In this document: one piece after another, positions 18,089-26,890 of the stretch | Layout of the letters: each line of letters starts with the position of its first letter | Position numbering within the stretch: the first letter of the stretch is position 1 | NCBI GenBank assembly: GCA_035371485.1 | Contig: DAOOWV010000004.1 | Span: 1 to 50,403 of the forward strand | Length of the DNA: 50,403 nucleotides | From: DAOOWV01 sp035371485 | GTDB lineage: Bacteria > Patescibacteriota > Dojkabacteria > JAFGLO01 | Direction: 5' to 3' | Notes under the pieces: generated by a model | What the model was told of the DNA's origin: nothing | Databases searched by the model: none | Seen by the model: only the letters and a program-made list of their open reading frames with translations | Position numbers and translations under genes: made by a program

Positions 18089-18522
18089 TACTTTTCTTGT
18101 CTTTAGTTGTAAGAATAATTATCAGGTTACTTGCAAGGAACAGTAGTTGGTAAATGTTAGTGAGTATATATCCAATAACAAGTGGCGTTGAAAATATAAA
18201 ATATAATGGATTTATGTCAAACAGTTTGAGTGATTCCATCTGAACATATAATACAAATTCTACCAAAACTACACTTGCAACATATATTGTTGATGTTACT
18301 AATATTAGAATAACCTTTTGTAAAAAGTGGTTTATGTCTAGGTATTTTTTTCCAGCAATGTTGAACCGAATGTAATTAAAATGCCTGCATACCAAATGTG
18401 AGTTTTAGTTAATATTGATATTATTGTAAAAATTATTCCACCTGCTAATGCTCCTAATATGCCGAATAAATATTGTAAAGTTGTGATCTCTATTTTTTAT
18501 TTACTTCAGAAATGGTTTCCAT
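18081..18522 (-). pseudogene. Four-helix membrane protein gene with two A-tract frameshifts
   Basis: Starting at ATG 18520-18522 the frame reads ETISEVNKK and stops just after an A6 tract (T6 on the plus strand, 18493-18498). One extra A would lead into EITTLQYLFGILGALAGG, a membrane helix. That frame continues through THIWYAGILITFGSTLLEK and stops after an A7 tract (plus-strand T7, 18345-18351). One extra A again joins it to KYLDINHFLQKVILILVTS, and the frame then stays open to 18081. The corrected product is about 147 residues with four membrane segments. Transcriptional slippage at the tracts could restore it; sequencing error or decay are alternatives. Only the last 104 residues exist as an open frame. 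Confidence 0.65.
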
Positions 18523-18592
18523 GAAATTTAATATAAATTTATGTAAGGGATTATATTGTTAACCTCTATTTATGTTTAAATTTTCTTATAAC

Positions 18593-18622
18593 TTGCAAAT
18601 GAATTAAGCTTAATAGTATAAT
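18593..18622 (+). promoter_or_regulatory. Promoter of the SpoIID-like gene, leaderless type
   Basis: TTGCAA (18593-18598), 18 bp, TATAAT (18617-18622). The ATG is at 18629, only 6 nt past the -10 box, so transcription would begin at or next to the start codon and leave no room for a ribosome binding site. Confidence 0.6.
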
Positions 18623-18628
18623 GGTAAT

Positions 18629-20746
18629 ATGAAGAAAATTTTAAGAAAATCTGTTATTTTTACCTTTGTTTTTGGATTATGTTTATTCGTATTAACCAGC
18701 ATAGTTTCTTCTCTTTCTGTGTCTGCGAATGAACTGGATGAGATTAACGAACAGAAAGACGAAAAACAGAAAGAGAAGGATAGAAGAAATAAGGAATTGA
18801 ATTCAGTTAATTATTCTATCGATAGTACAAGCGGTAGTCTCAATTATGTTTCATCACGTATTACTCTTGCAGAAAAAGAAATTAAAGCAATAAAACAGGA
18901 GCGTGAAGAGTTGGAGTCATTAGTTGGTAAATTAGAAGTTGATGTAAGTAATTTAGATGCAGAATACAAAGTCGTAAAGGATGATCATGCTCAAGCCGTA
19001 AGTTCTTTGTATAAAATGGTTAATGATAGTAACGATTCAACTGTTTATATTCTCTCGTCAATTTCAAATATTGATGATGCTACTTTTTTTGTGTCTCTTC
19101 AAAACAACCTGTACGATGAAGTAGAGAAATTCCAGGATAAATATTCGGTACTTATTGAAAGTAAAGAAATTTTGGACAAATCGTTAGTTGAGCTTTCAGA
19201 AAAAGAGGTTGAATTGGAGGATTGGCAAAGATATCTTGATGTACAGAAAGCTGAATATCAGAATTTGTTAATTGCACAAAAGGCTGAAAAGAGTAGAGTT
19301 CTTGCTGAACTAGAAGAAGTAAATAAAGAAATTGCAAACCTTGATGCTGAGGCCAAGAAGATTATTGCTGAAAAATATCCACCTGCTCCATCTACAGGAG
19401 GGGGAACTGGCTCGAAACCTGTGGGGTCTGGTGTTGGTGCTTTCAAAGTTACTGTAAGAAGGGCGGGGAGTGTTGTGTATGACCAATATTTACAAGGCCC
19501 AGTAAGAGTTAGTTCTGGCTCTCCATTGATTGTTAATAATAGTAGGCTTTATCGTGGAGTTCTTGAGGCTAGAAAAGATACCAATGTTTATCTTATTAAC
19601 GAATTAAATTTTGAGGATTACGTAAGAGGTTTAGGCGAGGTACCTTCTAGTTGGGGAGTAAATGGAATGGCGGTTTTGGAGGCTCAGGCAATTATTGGAA
19701 GAACTTATGCAGCTGCCAATTTAAATAAAAGGGTTGCTTATAATTACAATCTTTTAGATAGTGTGGACGATCAAAATTATGAGGGTTACAATAAAGAAAT
19801 AGGATCATCTTCCGGTTATTGGGTTAATGCTGTAAATCAGACTAGTGGAAAAGTGGTGATGTATAACGGAAGTCCAATTCCAACTTACTATAGTTCGAGT
19901 GCTTCTGGTCATACTTTGTCTAGTCAAGAACGTTGGGGTGGGTATAGAGTTTATGCTCAGGCGGTTTCAGATTGGACGGATGTAGGTACAGGACAGAGTT
20001 ATGATAGTCTTGGTGGTTCTCCCTATACCAGGCGTAATTGGGGAGGTGGAACGACTTGTGATCACGGTGATGGAGTTGTTGATTATGCGGATTTAGTAGA
20101 TTTAATCGATGGAGGTATTTATTTTCAATTATATGGGGTTAATCCAACGACCAGTGCAATTGTACGTAAACCTCAACGAGGAGGTGCTTCAAGTGAGAGG
20201 TTAAAAAAACTTCTTGGGGCCAATTCAATTGAAAATAAGGTTGGCACAATAACAGGTTTACAGCATATATATAATAATGGTCCGGCAATCGCCAGCGATA
20301 CGAGGAAAACAGAGCAATTGATCGTTACTGGAACTGCTGGAACTTATACAATTGGGTTGTGTTCAAATGGAGATAATTGTTTTAGACAGTCTTATAATGT
20401 ACGTTCTGAATGCAGTTTAGCTTTATGGTCAACAATGTGGGATGTTGAATTTTCAACAAATAATACAAAGTTTTTTTCTAGAGGATATGGTCACAGAGTG
20501 GGATTGAGTCAATATGGTGCATATGGAAGAGCGATTAGTGGTCAGTCATATACTCAAATATTGCAACATTATTATACTGGAACGACCATGGGGGATTATG
20601 ATACTAACCGTAATATTAGAATAGGTTTGTCAAAAATACCTAGTAGTTTTATAATAAAAACTCAAGCTTCAGGTACAATTTCCTCTGGAAGTGGAACGAG
20701 TTATTCATTGAATTCTGGAGATGAAATAAGTATTGCCGAGCAATGA
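18629..20746 (+). CDS. Secreted coiled-coil plus SpoIID-domain peptidoglycan-acting protein
   Basis: A 705-residue exported protein with an N-terminal signal (residues 1-33, ending SVSANE). Residues about 35-250 form long coiled coils like the regulatory part of CwlO/PcsB-type hydrolases (YKMVNDSN is in the middle). After a Gly/Pro linker comes a SpoIID/LytB domain (about 270-680): FEDYVRGLGEVPSSWG with candidate catalytic Glu337, AQAIIGRTYAAANL, and SRGYGHRVGLSQYGAYG near the end. SpoIID proteins are lytic transglycosylases that cut denuded glycan. Use here in cell-wall remodelling is inferred; no sporulation genes are present. It has its own leaderless-type promoter. Confidence 0.9.
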   Translation: MKKILRKSVIFTFVFGLCLFVLTSIVSSLSVSANELDEINEQKDEKQKEKDRRNKELNSVNYSIDSTSGSLNYVSSRITLAEKEIKAIKQEREELESLVGKLEVDVSNLDAEYKVVKDDHAQAVSSLYKMVNDSNDSTVYILSSISNIDDATFFVSLQNNLYDEVEKFQDKYSVLIESKEILDKSLVELSEKEVELEDWQRYLDVQKAEYQNLLIAQKAEKSRVLAELEEVNKEIANLDAEAKKIIAEKYPPAPSTGGGTGSKPVGSGVGAFKVTVRRAGSVVYDQYLQGPVRVSSGSPLIVNNSRLYRGVLEARKDTNVYLINELNFEDYVRGLGEVPSSWGVNGMAVLEAQAIIGRTYAAANLNKRVAYNYNLLDSVDDQNYEGYNKEIGSSSGYWVNAVNQTSGKVVMYNGSPIPTYYSSSASGHTLSSQERWGGYRVYAQAVSDWTDVGTGQSYDSLGGSPYTRRNWGGGTTCDHGDGVVDYADLVDLIDGGIYFQLYGVNPTTSAIVRKPQRGGASSERLKKLLGANSIENKVGTITGLQHIYNNGPAIASDTRKTEQLIVTGTAGTYTIGLCSNGDNCFRQSYNVRSECSLALWSTMWDVEFSTNNTKFFSRGYGHRVGLSQYGAYGRAISGQSYTQILQHYYTGTTMGDYDTNRNIRIGLSKIPSSFIIKTQASGTISSGSGTSYSLNSGDEISIAEQ

Positions 20747-20748
20747 TA

Positions 20749-20777
20749 TTAAAATATAATAAATAATGTGATATAAT
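20749..20777 (+). promoter_or_regulatory. Promoter of the PH-domain protein gene, leaderless type
   Basis: A weak TTAAAA (20749-20754), 17 bp and consensus TATAAT (20772-20777). The ATG lies at 20786, 8 nt past the -10 element, again implying a leaderless or nearly leaderless transcript. Confidence 0.5.
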
Positions 20778-20785
20778 CCAAGTAT

Positions 20786-21544
20786 ATGGATAGGGTTTCA
20801 GGGGTAATACCTCTTAGGAAAGATAAGGTGGCAGTAGAAATAAAAGAAGAAGATATAGTTATTGATGATAATATTATTGAAAATAAAAGAATGGATAGAC
20901 GTTCCTATGTGAATCAATTGAAATCTGAGAGACCTATGTTATCTTCACATAAGGTTGAAACATTTAGAAGAGGATTAGACCGTTTTAAGAATGGTTCACT
21001 TTTTTCTCATGCATATTCTTATCCAAGCGGAATTGAATTGGATGGACAGGAATCTAAAGAAAAAATTATACTTATATTTAGAAGTCATCAAATTACTATT
21101 CTTCCTAAGTTTTTAACATCAGTATTGTTAATATTAGTTGCTTTTTTAGTATATCCTTTCTTATCTTTCGTAAATGTTAAGGTTACGGGTGTAATTTTTG
21201 CATTTTCCTTACTTTGTATCCTTGTTGCTATTACTAATATTATTTTTGCAGTAATAAGTTGGTTTTATCATTTAAATATAATTACGACAGAGAGAATTGT
21301 AGACGTTGATTTTTTGGGTATAAATTCATATCGTGTAAGTGAAGCGAGAATAGAGAAAATAGAGGATGTGTCTATAGCTAATGCCGGAGTGTGGGGTGCA
21401 ATGTTCAACTATGGGAGCATAAAAATACAAACAGCTGGTACTCAAGTTTTTTTTGAATTTACAGAAATACGTGATCCCGGAATGATACAGGATATTCTAA
21501 GAGATTTAATGGAATTAAAAGCGCAAGGTATCGAAGTTGACTAA
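20786..21544 (+). CDS. Membrane protein with bacterial PH-like (bPH2/DUF304) domain
   Basis: A 252-residue protein. The charged cytoplasmic N-terminus (about 1-85) is followed by a strand pair (EKIILIFRSHQITILPKF), two membrane helices (about 108-160), and a C-terminal PH-like domain. That domain has LNIITTERIVDVDFLGINS, then EKIEDVSIANAG and FNYGSIKIQTAG, the typical order of bPH2 proteins. These act at the membrane, usually as scaffolds or sensors of unknown ligand. A small membrane protein gene follows within 25 bp. The long polar N-terminus is unusual and unassigned. Confidence 0.85.
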   Translation: MDRVSGVIPLRKDKVAVEIKEEDIVIDDNIIENKRMDRRSYVNQLKSERPMLSSHKVETFRRGLDRFKNGSLFSHAYSYPSGIELDGQESKEKIILIFRSHQITILPKFLTSVLLILVAFLVYPFLSFVNVKVTGVIFAFSLLCILVAITNIIFAVISWFYHLNIITTERIVDVDFLGINSYRVSEARIEKIEDVSIANAGVWGAMFNYGSIKIQTAGTQVFFEFTEIRDPGMIQDILRDLMELKAQGIEVD

Positions 21545-21567
21545 TTTTATTGTGTATTATAAAACTG

Positions 21568-21786
21568 ATGGATTTAACACTTTTTAATAAAATTATTACG
21601 CTTACAATAACAGGAGTTTTGTTTTTGTTTCTAGTAATGTGGATATTTATTCTTAAGTTAAGAATTGGGGCTTTAGATCGTGTTGTTAAAACAGCTCAAG
21701 GAAAAGTGTTTCAGGGTTGTCTGATGATATGGTTGCTTATTTGCTTAGTGGGGGGAATTATAGGTATGTTGCTTTCGCTTGCTTAG
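21568..21786 (+). CDS. Small two-helix membrane protein
   Basis: From ATG 21568 the product is 72 residues with two hydrophobic helices (about 8-28 and 48-70) joined by a basic loop (KLRIGALDRVVKTAQGK). A start six codons earlier (21550) is possible. The gene follows the PH-domain gene by 23 bp and is probably co-transcribed; its end overlaps the convergent smpB end by 29 bp. It has no recognised family. The good hydrophobic pattern and placement support a real gene. Confidence 0.6.
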   Translation: MDLTLFNKIITLTITGVLFLFLVMWIFILKLRIGALDRVVKTAQGKVFQGCLMIWLLICLVGGIIGMLLSLA

Positions 21787-22204
21787 CCTCTTTTTTCATT
21801 TCCTTTTCCATCTCTTTTTCTTTTGCTTTAACATCATATTTCTTGAGTCCTTTTGCTAAAGCTATTTCCATTTTTAGGTGCTTTCCGCTCTGGTAAACAC
21901 TAATTGGAATGATGGTATATCCCTTTTGTTTGATTTTACTTTGTATTCTGTTGATTTCTTGGTTCTTTAAGAGTAGTTTTCTCCTTCTAAGTTCATCTAC
22001 CTCTGAAGTAGTATGACTCCATCTTGATATTTTCATACCAACAATATACATTTCATTATTATCAATTGAAACGTATGATCCTGATAATGAAGCGTGTGCT
22101 TTTCTTAGAGATTTAACTTCTGCACCTTTTAGAACAAGCCCTGCCTCATATTTATCTATTATTTCATAATGTTTTTCAATGCCTCTGTTTCGTATTAAAC
22201 TCAT
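21758..22204 (-). CDS. smpB: SsrA-binding protein SmpB
   Basis: A 148-residue SmpB, which binds the tRNA-like part of tmRNA and delivers it to stalled ribosomes. Family motifs are clear: GLVLKGAEVKSLRKAHASL, GSYVSIDNNEMYI, RRKLLLKNQEI, and IIPISVYQSG followed by EIALAKGLKKYD. The C-terminal tail is long and highly basic (repeated KEKEMEKEMKKEAK), as usual for the part that enters the mRNA channel. It lies 3 bp downstream of the PP2C/propeller gene on the same strand, so the two probably share a transcript. Its RNA partner is at 15990-16441. Confidence 0.97.
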   Translation of the reverse strand: MSLIRNRGIEKHYEIIDKYEAGLVLKGAEVKSLRKAHASLSGSYVSIDNNEMYIVGMKISRWSHTTSEVDELRRRKLLLKNQEINRIQSKIKQKGYTIIPISVYQSGKHLKMEIALAKGLKKYDVKAKEKEMEKEMKKEAKQAKATYL

Positions 22205-22207
22205 TTC

Positions 22208-24526
22208 TTACATGTTGATTTTAATTAGTTTTGATCCATCAAGAACATAGATTGTTGTCAGGCTTGGATCTGAGAGAATAGCATTTATTTTTTTGAATAC
22301 ATCTGGTTTGTTACCTTGATATTGAAGTTGATTTTTTACTACTAAAGTATCCTGGTGAACAATTACTTTTTGCTCTTCTTCTTGTTTGGTATACGGTTTC
22401 TCAAAAATAATAATTCTCTCAAAATCTGGCTGTTTATCAACTAGCAATAATGGTGTAAGTTCGCCATCTGCCGTATAACCCGTTCCTGCTTCGTTAATCT
22501 GTGTTTGAAGTCCACTAATTTCAAGTTTTGCAGATTTTCCACCGAAATATTTTAAAATTGGATTGAAGTATGGACTATCGGCTTGTTTGGAATTAGTTAT
22601 CACGTAGATTGATCCATCAATAATAAAGTCTGTAGCATATGTGAATTTGTTGTCTGGAATACTATTGTATGATTCTGGTACGTTAAATACTCCCTCATTG
22701 CCCCTTGCTCTTAACACTTTACTTTCTGAAGGTACCAGAAAATAAAGGTTATTTGCATACCATTTAATTTTTGTTGCAGAACCAACAGATCTTGCCGAAA
22801 GTGCGGAAACTGTAGAAATTACAAATTCTGAAGGGGAAGATTTGGCTATTCCATCGGTTTGTGTTTCCAATTTTATTACTCCATTCTTTTTATCCAGAAC
22901 ATAAAATCCATCAGGATAGGATGTTAACGAAACAGGTTCCTCAATATTTTCTTTTCCTTTGTCAATTAACGTTCCAGATTGAGTGTTAACGTTGTAGATA
23001 CACACTGCATTTTTATCTATTCCTATCAATGCTATATAGTTACCGGTTTTTGAAAATTCAATCGGAGAGGTTTCACCTTCACAATCTGTTACAGTATCCA
23101 TAAGAAAAACGAGATTGTTATTTTCGCTTACTGGAATTATAAGGTTAATTTGATTGTAAAGTTGTTGTGTATCATTAATTGCAGTTTCTTGTTTGGTTTT
23201 AATTTTATTTTTGTCTTCTTCTTTGAGTTTTTCAAGGTCAATACTGTCTATTTGTTGATTTATCGTGTTGATTTCATTGGAAATAGAGGTGTAATCATAG
23301 GTTCCACTTGCCACATCTTTCTTTAAGTTATCAAGTTTGCTAAGTGTTTCATTAAAAGTAGTTTCAATTTCAGCTACTGTTTGGGTATATTTTTTATTTT
23401 TTATTGATTTATTAATACTCAATCCAATAATTAACACAAGTATAAATCCAATTACTCCTACAATAAATAATGGATTTTGGTATATTGGAATAGGTTTCCC
23501 AGGTCTTATCTTGCTTAGGGTCGTTTGGGGTTTTATTGGAAGGAAACTAAACTTACTTAATAACTTTCTTTGCCAAGGCGATAAGGGTTTAGTAGGTTCA
23601 CTTTGTAATTGAGTCGCATTCAGATCGAGTTGTTTTTCATTTTGTGTATTTAAGTCCACTTCTTGATAATTTGGGTTTAGTTTTTTCTTTATGAAAGCTG
23701 TTGCCTTAGAGTAAAGTTGGACTATCTTTTCTTTTGCAGTTGGGAAGTACTCTGTTTTAATCTTCATCAAGAAAGGGTTAATTTTTTGAATTAATAAAGC
23801 AATTTTCCCTTTAAAATCCGATTGATTGGTGCCTTGACATGTTGGTAAGGGGGGGGTAGAAATTGGCATGGGAACGGCAGGAATAACTTCTTCGGTTGGG
23901 GTGGTTTCACTTGCTAGTCTTCCAGAAAAAATAACTTGAGTTCCTGTTAATTGGTCTTTAATTGCGTTAAGTTCTTCTTGTATTGTTGCCCAATTAGGGT
24001 TTTCCTCTCCAGCTAAAGAAGTGTCTATAAATGCGTCTACAGTGTTTGGTGATCCGAGTAACAAAATATCTCCTTGTTCCAATAATCCACTTCCAACATG
24101 ATAAACATTTTGTTCGTTATAAATCAGTTCTCCAATATTGATAGGCTTTCCCCTCAAAAGCATGATGTCATTATCACCCGCTGTGCCAACATAAAACGTA
24201 TTGTTTCTGACCCACAAAATCGTTACGTGCATATCTATTCCGATGTCTTGGATTTCAGGTTCGTTTCTTATAAATATTATTAAATTTTGTCTTGCTTTTT
24301 TGAGGTTTTTTTCAATTAGGGCAATGGGATCTGATTCTTCTGTGTTTAAAAAGTCCTCCTTAATTTTATCATTGAGCATTCCAGCTACAGTGTGTGCATT
24401 GAAACGGTCTGAGCCAATAAGGGTGATTAATGTAACGATTTTGTCGTTATCTCTGTCGAATACAAAAAGCTTAGAAGCTCTTGATATTTCAGATGTTTGA
24501 GGTATGAAACTTTTCCAATCAAACAT
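22208..24526 (-). CDS. PP2C-like domain, membrane helix and propeller-like ectodomain protein
   Basis: A 772-residue protein. Residues about 1-210 resemble a PP2C/SpoIIE-type phosphatase fold (FVFDRDNDKIVTLITLIGS, GTAGDNDIMLLRGKP, GDILLLGSPNTVD), but the full set of metal-binding aspartates is not obvious, so activity is doubtful. A Pro-rich linker leads to one membrane helix (about 350-372) and a coiled coil (about 375-465). The rest looks like a beta-propeller (YIALIGIDKNAVCIYN, GFYVLDKKNGVIKLE). The phosphatase-like part would be cytoplasmic and the propeller external. The layout suggests signalling across the membrane, which is inference. It is co-oriented with smpB. Confidence 0.75.
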   Translation of the reverse strand: MFDWKSFIPQTSEISRASKLFVFDRDNDKIVTLITLIGSDRFNAHTVAGMLNDKIKEDFLNTEESDPIALIEKNLKKARQNLIIFIRNEPEIQDIGIDMHVTILWVRNNTFYVGTAGDNDIMLLRGKPINIGELIYNEQNVYHVGSGLLEQGDILLLGSPNTVDAFIDTSLAGEENPNWATIQEELNAIKDQLTGTQVIFSGRLASETTPTEEVIPAVPMPISTPPLPTCQGTNQSDFKGKIALLIQKINPFLMKIKTEYFPTAKEKIVQLYSKATAFIKKKLNPNYQEVDLNTQNEKQLDLNATQLQSEPTKPLSPWQRKLLSKFSFLPIKPQTTLSKIRPGKPIPIYQNPLFIVGVIGFILVLIIGLSINKSIKNKKYTQTVAEIETTFNETLSKLDNLKKDVASGTYDYTSISNEINTINQQIDSIDLEKLKEEDKNKIKTKQETAINDTQQLYNQINLIIPVSENNNLVFLMDTVTDCEGETSPIEFSKTGNYIALIGIDKNAVCIYNVNTQSGTLIDKGKENIEEPVSLTSYPDGFYVLDKKNGVIKLETQTDGIAKSSPSEFVISTVSALSARSVGSATKIKWYANNLYFLVPSESKVLRARGNEGVFNVPESYNSIPDNKFTYATDFIIDGSIYVITNSKQADSPYFNPILKYFGGKSAKLEISGLQTQINEAGTGYTADGELTPLLLVDKQPDFERIIIFEKPYTKQEEEQKVIVHQDTLVVKNQLQYQGNKPDVFKKINAILSDPSLTTIYVLDGSKLIKINM

Positions 24527-24624
24527 TTGGGCAGTAATTAAATTTAATTCATGTTTTATAATACTATAAATTTAGGCTAAGTTGCAAGTTGTATTTATAT
24601 TATCTGTCTGTTAAAATTAGCTGT

Positions 24625-26853
24625 ATGAAATTTACATTTGATAAAAAACAACTTATCACTTATTTGCTATGTTTGGGTTTGCTTTTTTTGAGTATAGTTT
24701 ATTTAGGTATTGATCTTCATAAAAACGGTATTTCTGCACAAGAACCAGCAACTACTGAACCTACTTCTGGCGGAACTTGTGGTCCAGTTAATAATAAGGT
24801 TGGATATAATATTGGAGGATACGGATGTGGGGATTCTGGAAATGTTTTGGCTTGGGCTGTTCAAAATGGAGGTTGGGTAAATGTCCAAATGAATGAATAT
24901 TGTGTTCAACCTAATAGTGATATTCCAATACAGGAAATTGTTGATGCTGTTGCTGCAGGTGGTCGTGGTCTTATAATTCGTTTGTATCCCGGAGGTTCTT
25001 TGAATAAAGGGTATGAAACAAGAGATGCAACTCGATTGGCGAATTGTCTTAAAGCAGTTGATTTTAAAGGAGTTCCTCTATATATAGAGCCACACAATGA
25101 GGTCAACTGGATTTCAGAAGAAATGCGTCAGTATAATAAAGATCCAGATGAAGTAGCTAGGGCATTGGGTTTATATATACGTACTCTCAATGAACAGTTT
25201 CCTGCAAATTATTTATTTCCATCCATGAATGCATATCCAAACTCTGGAACTATTGATCCTGCGGTTCTTGCTCCTAAAATTTTAGCTGAATCTGGAATTA
25301 GCTTTGCAGGAATTTCTTTACATATGTATGCTGGTAGCCCTGTAACTTTATTTGCTGGTGGTGGAGGTTCTTGTGGAAGTAATATGCAAGACTGTTTAAG
25401 AGATATTCAGAGGGCGAGTACTGGTGGTGATGGTGCATTAATGAATTTACCAATTTTCGTAACAGAATTGGGTTATATCGAAGATGTTCCAAAGTACGGT
25501 GATCCAAATTCTGCGTGGTTGTTGGGAAAAGCATGGAAAGAACTTTCGCAGATGGGTAATGTTGTTGCAATAACTCCGCTTATATATGATCCGCTTGCTA
25601 CAGGTGGAGCCCAAAGTTGCTCTGGTTATAAACTTCCTGCCACAGGAACTGCTAGTGATCAGTTTGTGGGTATGTCTTCTTTGGTTGCTGTTGCAAGCTA
25701 TATGGGCTGTGATGTTGACGTTGAGCGGATACGTAGTATGACAAGAACAGAACTTGTCGATTATATGCTTAACGAGCTTGGAATTGGTAATTGCGACACT
25801 TGCAGCTATCCCTATGAACAAATTACTTGTGGGACTGAATGTATTTGTAGTAGTTATTGGACTTGTTGTAATGGAATTCCAACTTTTGGAAGAAAGGGGG
25901 TCTGTATTTATCCTGAATGGGGTAATGTTTTACCGAAATGTAAGGGAAGCAATGCTTGGAGAGAGTTGAAATGCTCCGATACTGTGGATGGATATATGAG
26001 ATCCGATCAGTACATTGATCCAGCAAATCCCCCTGAAGTAGTAAGCTGTAACTGTGACGTTAGACTTTCTGTACTACCTGTTTCTAGGGCTCATCAACCC
26101 TATGGAATGATAGGTACAACTTTTTTAAGCGTAAGGTTAAGGTTGGGAGATTTGGGTTATATTCCTTGTATAATTCCTGGGACTTGTTGGAATTCTAATC
26201 CAATATATGCAAGTGAAGCACCTACATCTTACAAAAAAACAATTTTTAGTATTAAAGTCGATAGCCGTGGAGGAAATTTTACTCTTTCTCCTGAATCCGG
26301 ACAAAATGTTGCAAAGGGAGCTGTTGAAGACGAGGCAGTTTCTATTTATAAAATGGCACGTTGGATTTATTCGAATGATTTGCCTGGAACTACCGAATAT
26401 GAAACAAGAAAAAGACAAGTTACAAGTCTTATAGATAATGCATGTGATGGTGGTTTTACTCCTATTATTTCAAAGGGTTTGGATTACTGCGAGATTGATA
26501 GTTTCTGGTGGAAGTTTGATCCAATAGTAAAAACATGGCGTGATATTATTAATGGTTCATGTGAAGTTGAAGTAGATAGAATTGCGTTTTATACTGAAGA
26601 ACTTTTTAAGCCATTAGAAACAGCTACTATCAAACATATGCGAACAATTGTAGGTTTACCAGGTCAACAAATAAAATGTGAGGAACCTACCGAAGTAGCA
26701 ACTTTGGCTAAAGCAAAAATATGTGGAAAAGAGCATGAAGTGAAATTGTATTATTTAGGAATAGCAAGGTCAATGGCTTGTTACGGAAGTGCGGCTTCGG
26801 CTTTGGCACCTCCAGGGTCAAAAATTGAGGAATCGTATATGAAATTTTTATAG
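24625..26853 (+). CDS. Secreted TIM-barrel glycoside-hydrolase-like protein
   Basis: From ATG 24625 the product is 742 residues. A basic N-terminus and hydrophobic helix (about 10-30) give export or anchoring. The barrel (about 50-350) has the pattern of clan GH-A enzymes: Glu159 in YIEPHNEVNW as candidate acid/base and Glu281 in PIFVTELGY as candidate nucleophile, with SGISFAGISLHMYAG between. A Cys-rich segment (CGTECICSSYWTCC) and a long unassigned C-terminal region follow. Specific substrate cannot be read from sequence. It is the first gene of the cluster encoding VirB6-, PrgI- and VirB4-like proteins, so it may help local wall opening or be a surface part of that machine. Confidence 0.75.
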   Translation: MKFTFDKKQLITYLLCLGLLFLSIVYLGIDLHKNGISAQEPATTEPTSGGTCGPVNNKVGYNIGGYGCGDSGNVLAWAVQNGGWVNVQMNEYCVQPNSDIPIQEIVDAVAAGGRGLIIRLYPGGSLNKGYETRDATRLANCLKAVDFKGVPLYIEPHNEVNWISEEMRQYNKDPDEVARALGLYIRTLNEQFPANYLFPSMNAYPNSGTIDPAVLAPKILAESGISFAGISLHMYAGSPVTLFAGGGGSCGSNMQDCLRDIQRASTGGDGALMNLPIFVTELGYIEDVPKYGDPNSAWLLGKAWKELSQMGNVVAITPLIYDPLATGGAQSCSGYKLPATGTASDQFVGMSSLVAVASYMGCDVDVERIRSMTRTELVDYMLNELGIGNCDTCSYPYEQITCGTECICSSYWTCCNGIPTFGRKGVCIYPEWGNVLPKCKGSNAWRELKCSDTVDGYMRSDQYIDPANPPEVVSCNCDVRLSVLPVSRAHQPYGMIGTTFLSVRLRLGDLGYIPCIIPGTCWNSNPIYASEAPTSYKKTIFSIKVDSRGGNFTLSPESGQNVAKGAVEDEAVSIYKMARWIYSNDLPGTTEYETRKRQVTSLIDNACDGGFTPIISKGLDYCEIDSFWWKFDPIVKTWRDIINGSCEVEVDRIAFYTEELFKPLETATIKHMRTIVGLPGQQIKCEEPTEVATLAKAKICGKEHEVKLYYLGIARSMACYGSAASALAPPGSKIEESYMKFL

Positions 26854-26890
26854 TTTATAAAAGATATTATTTAATTTTAAAATGTGAAAG

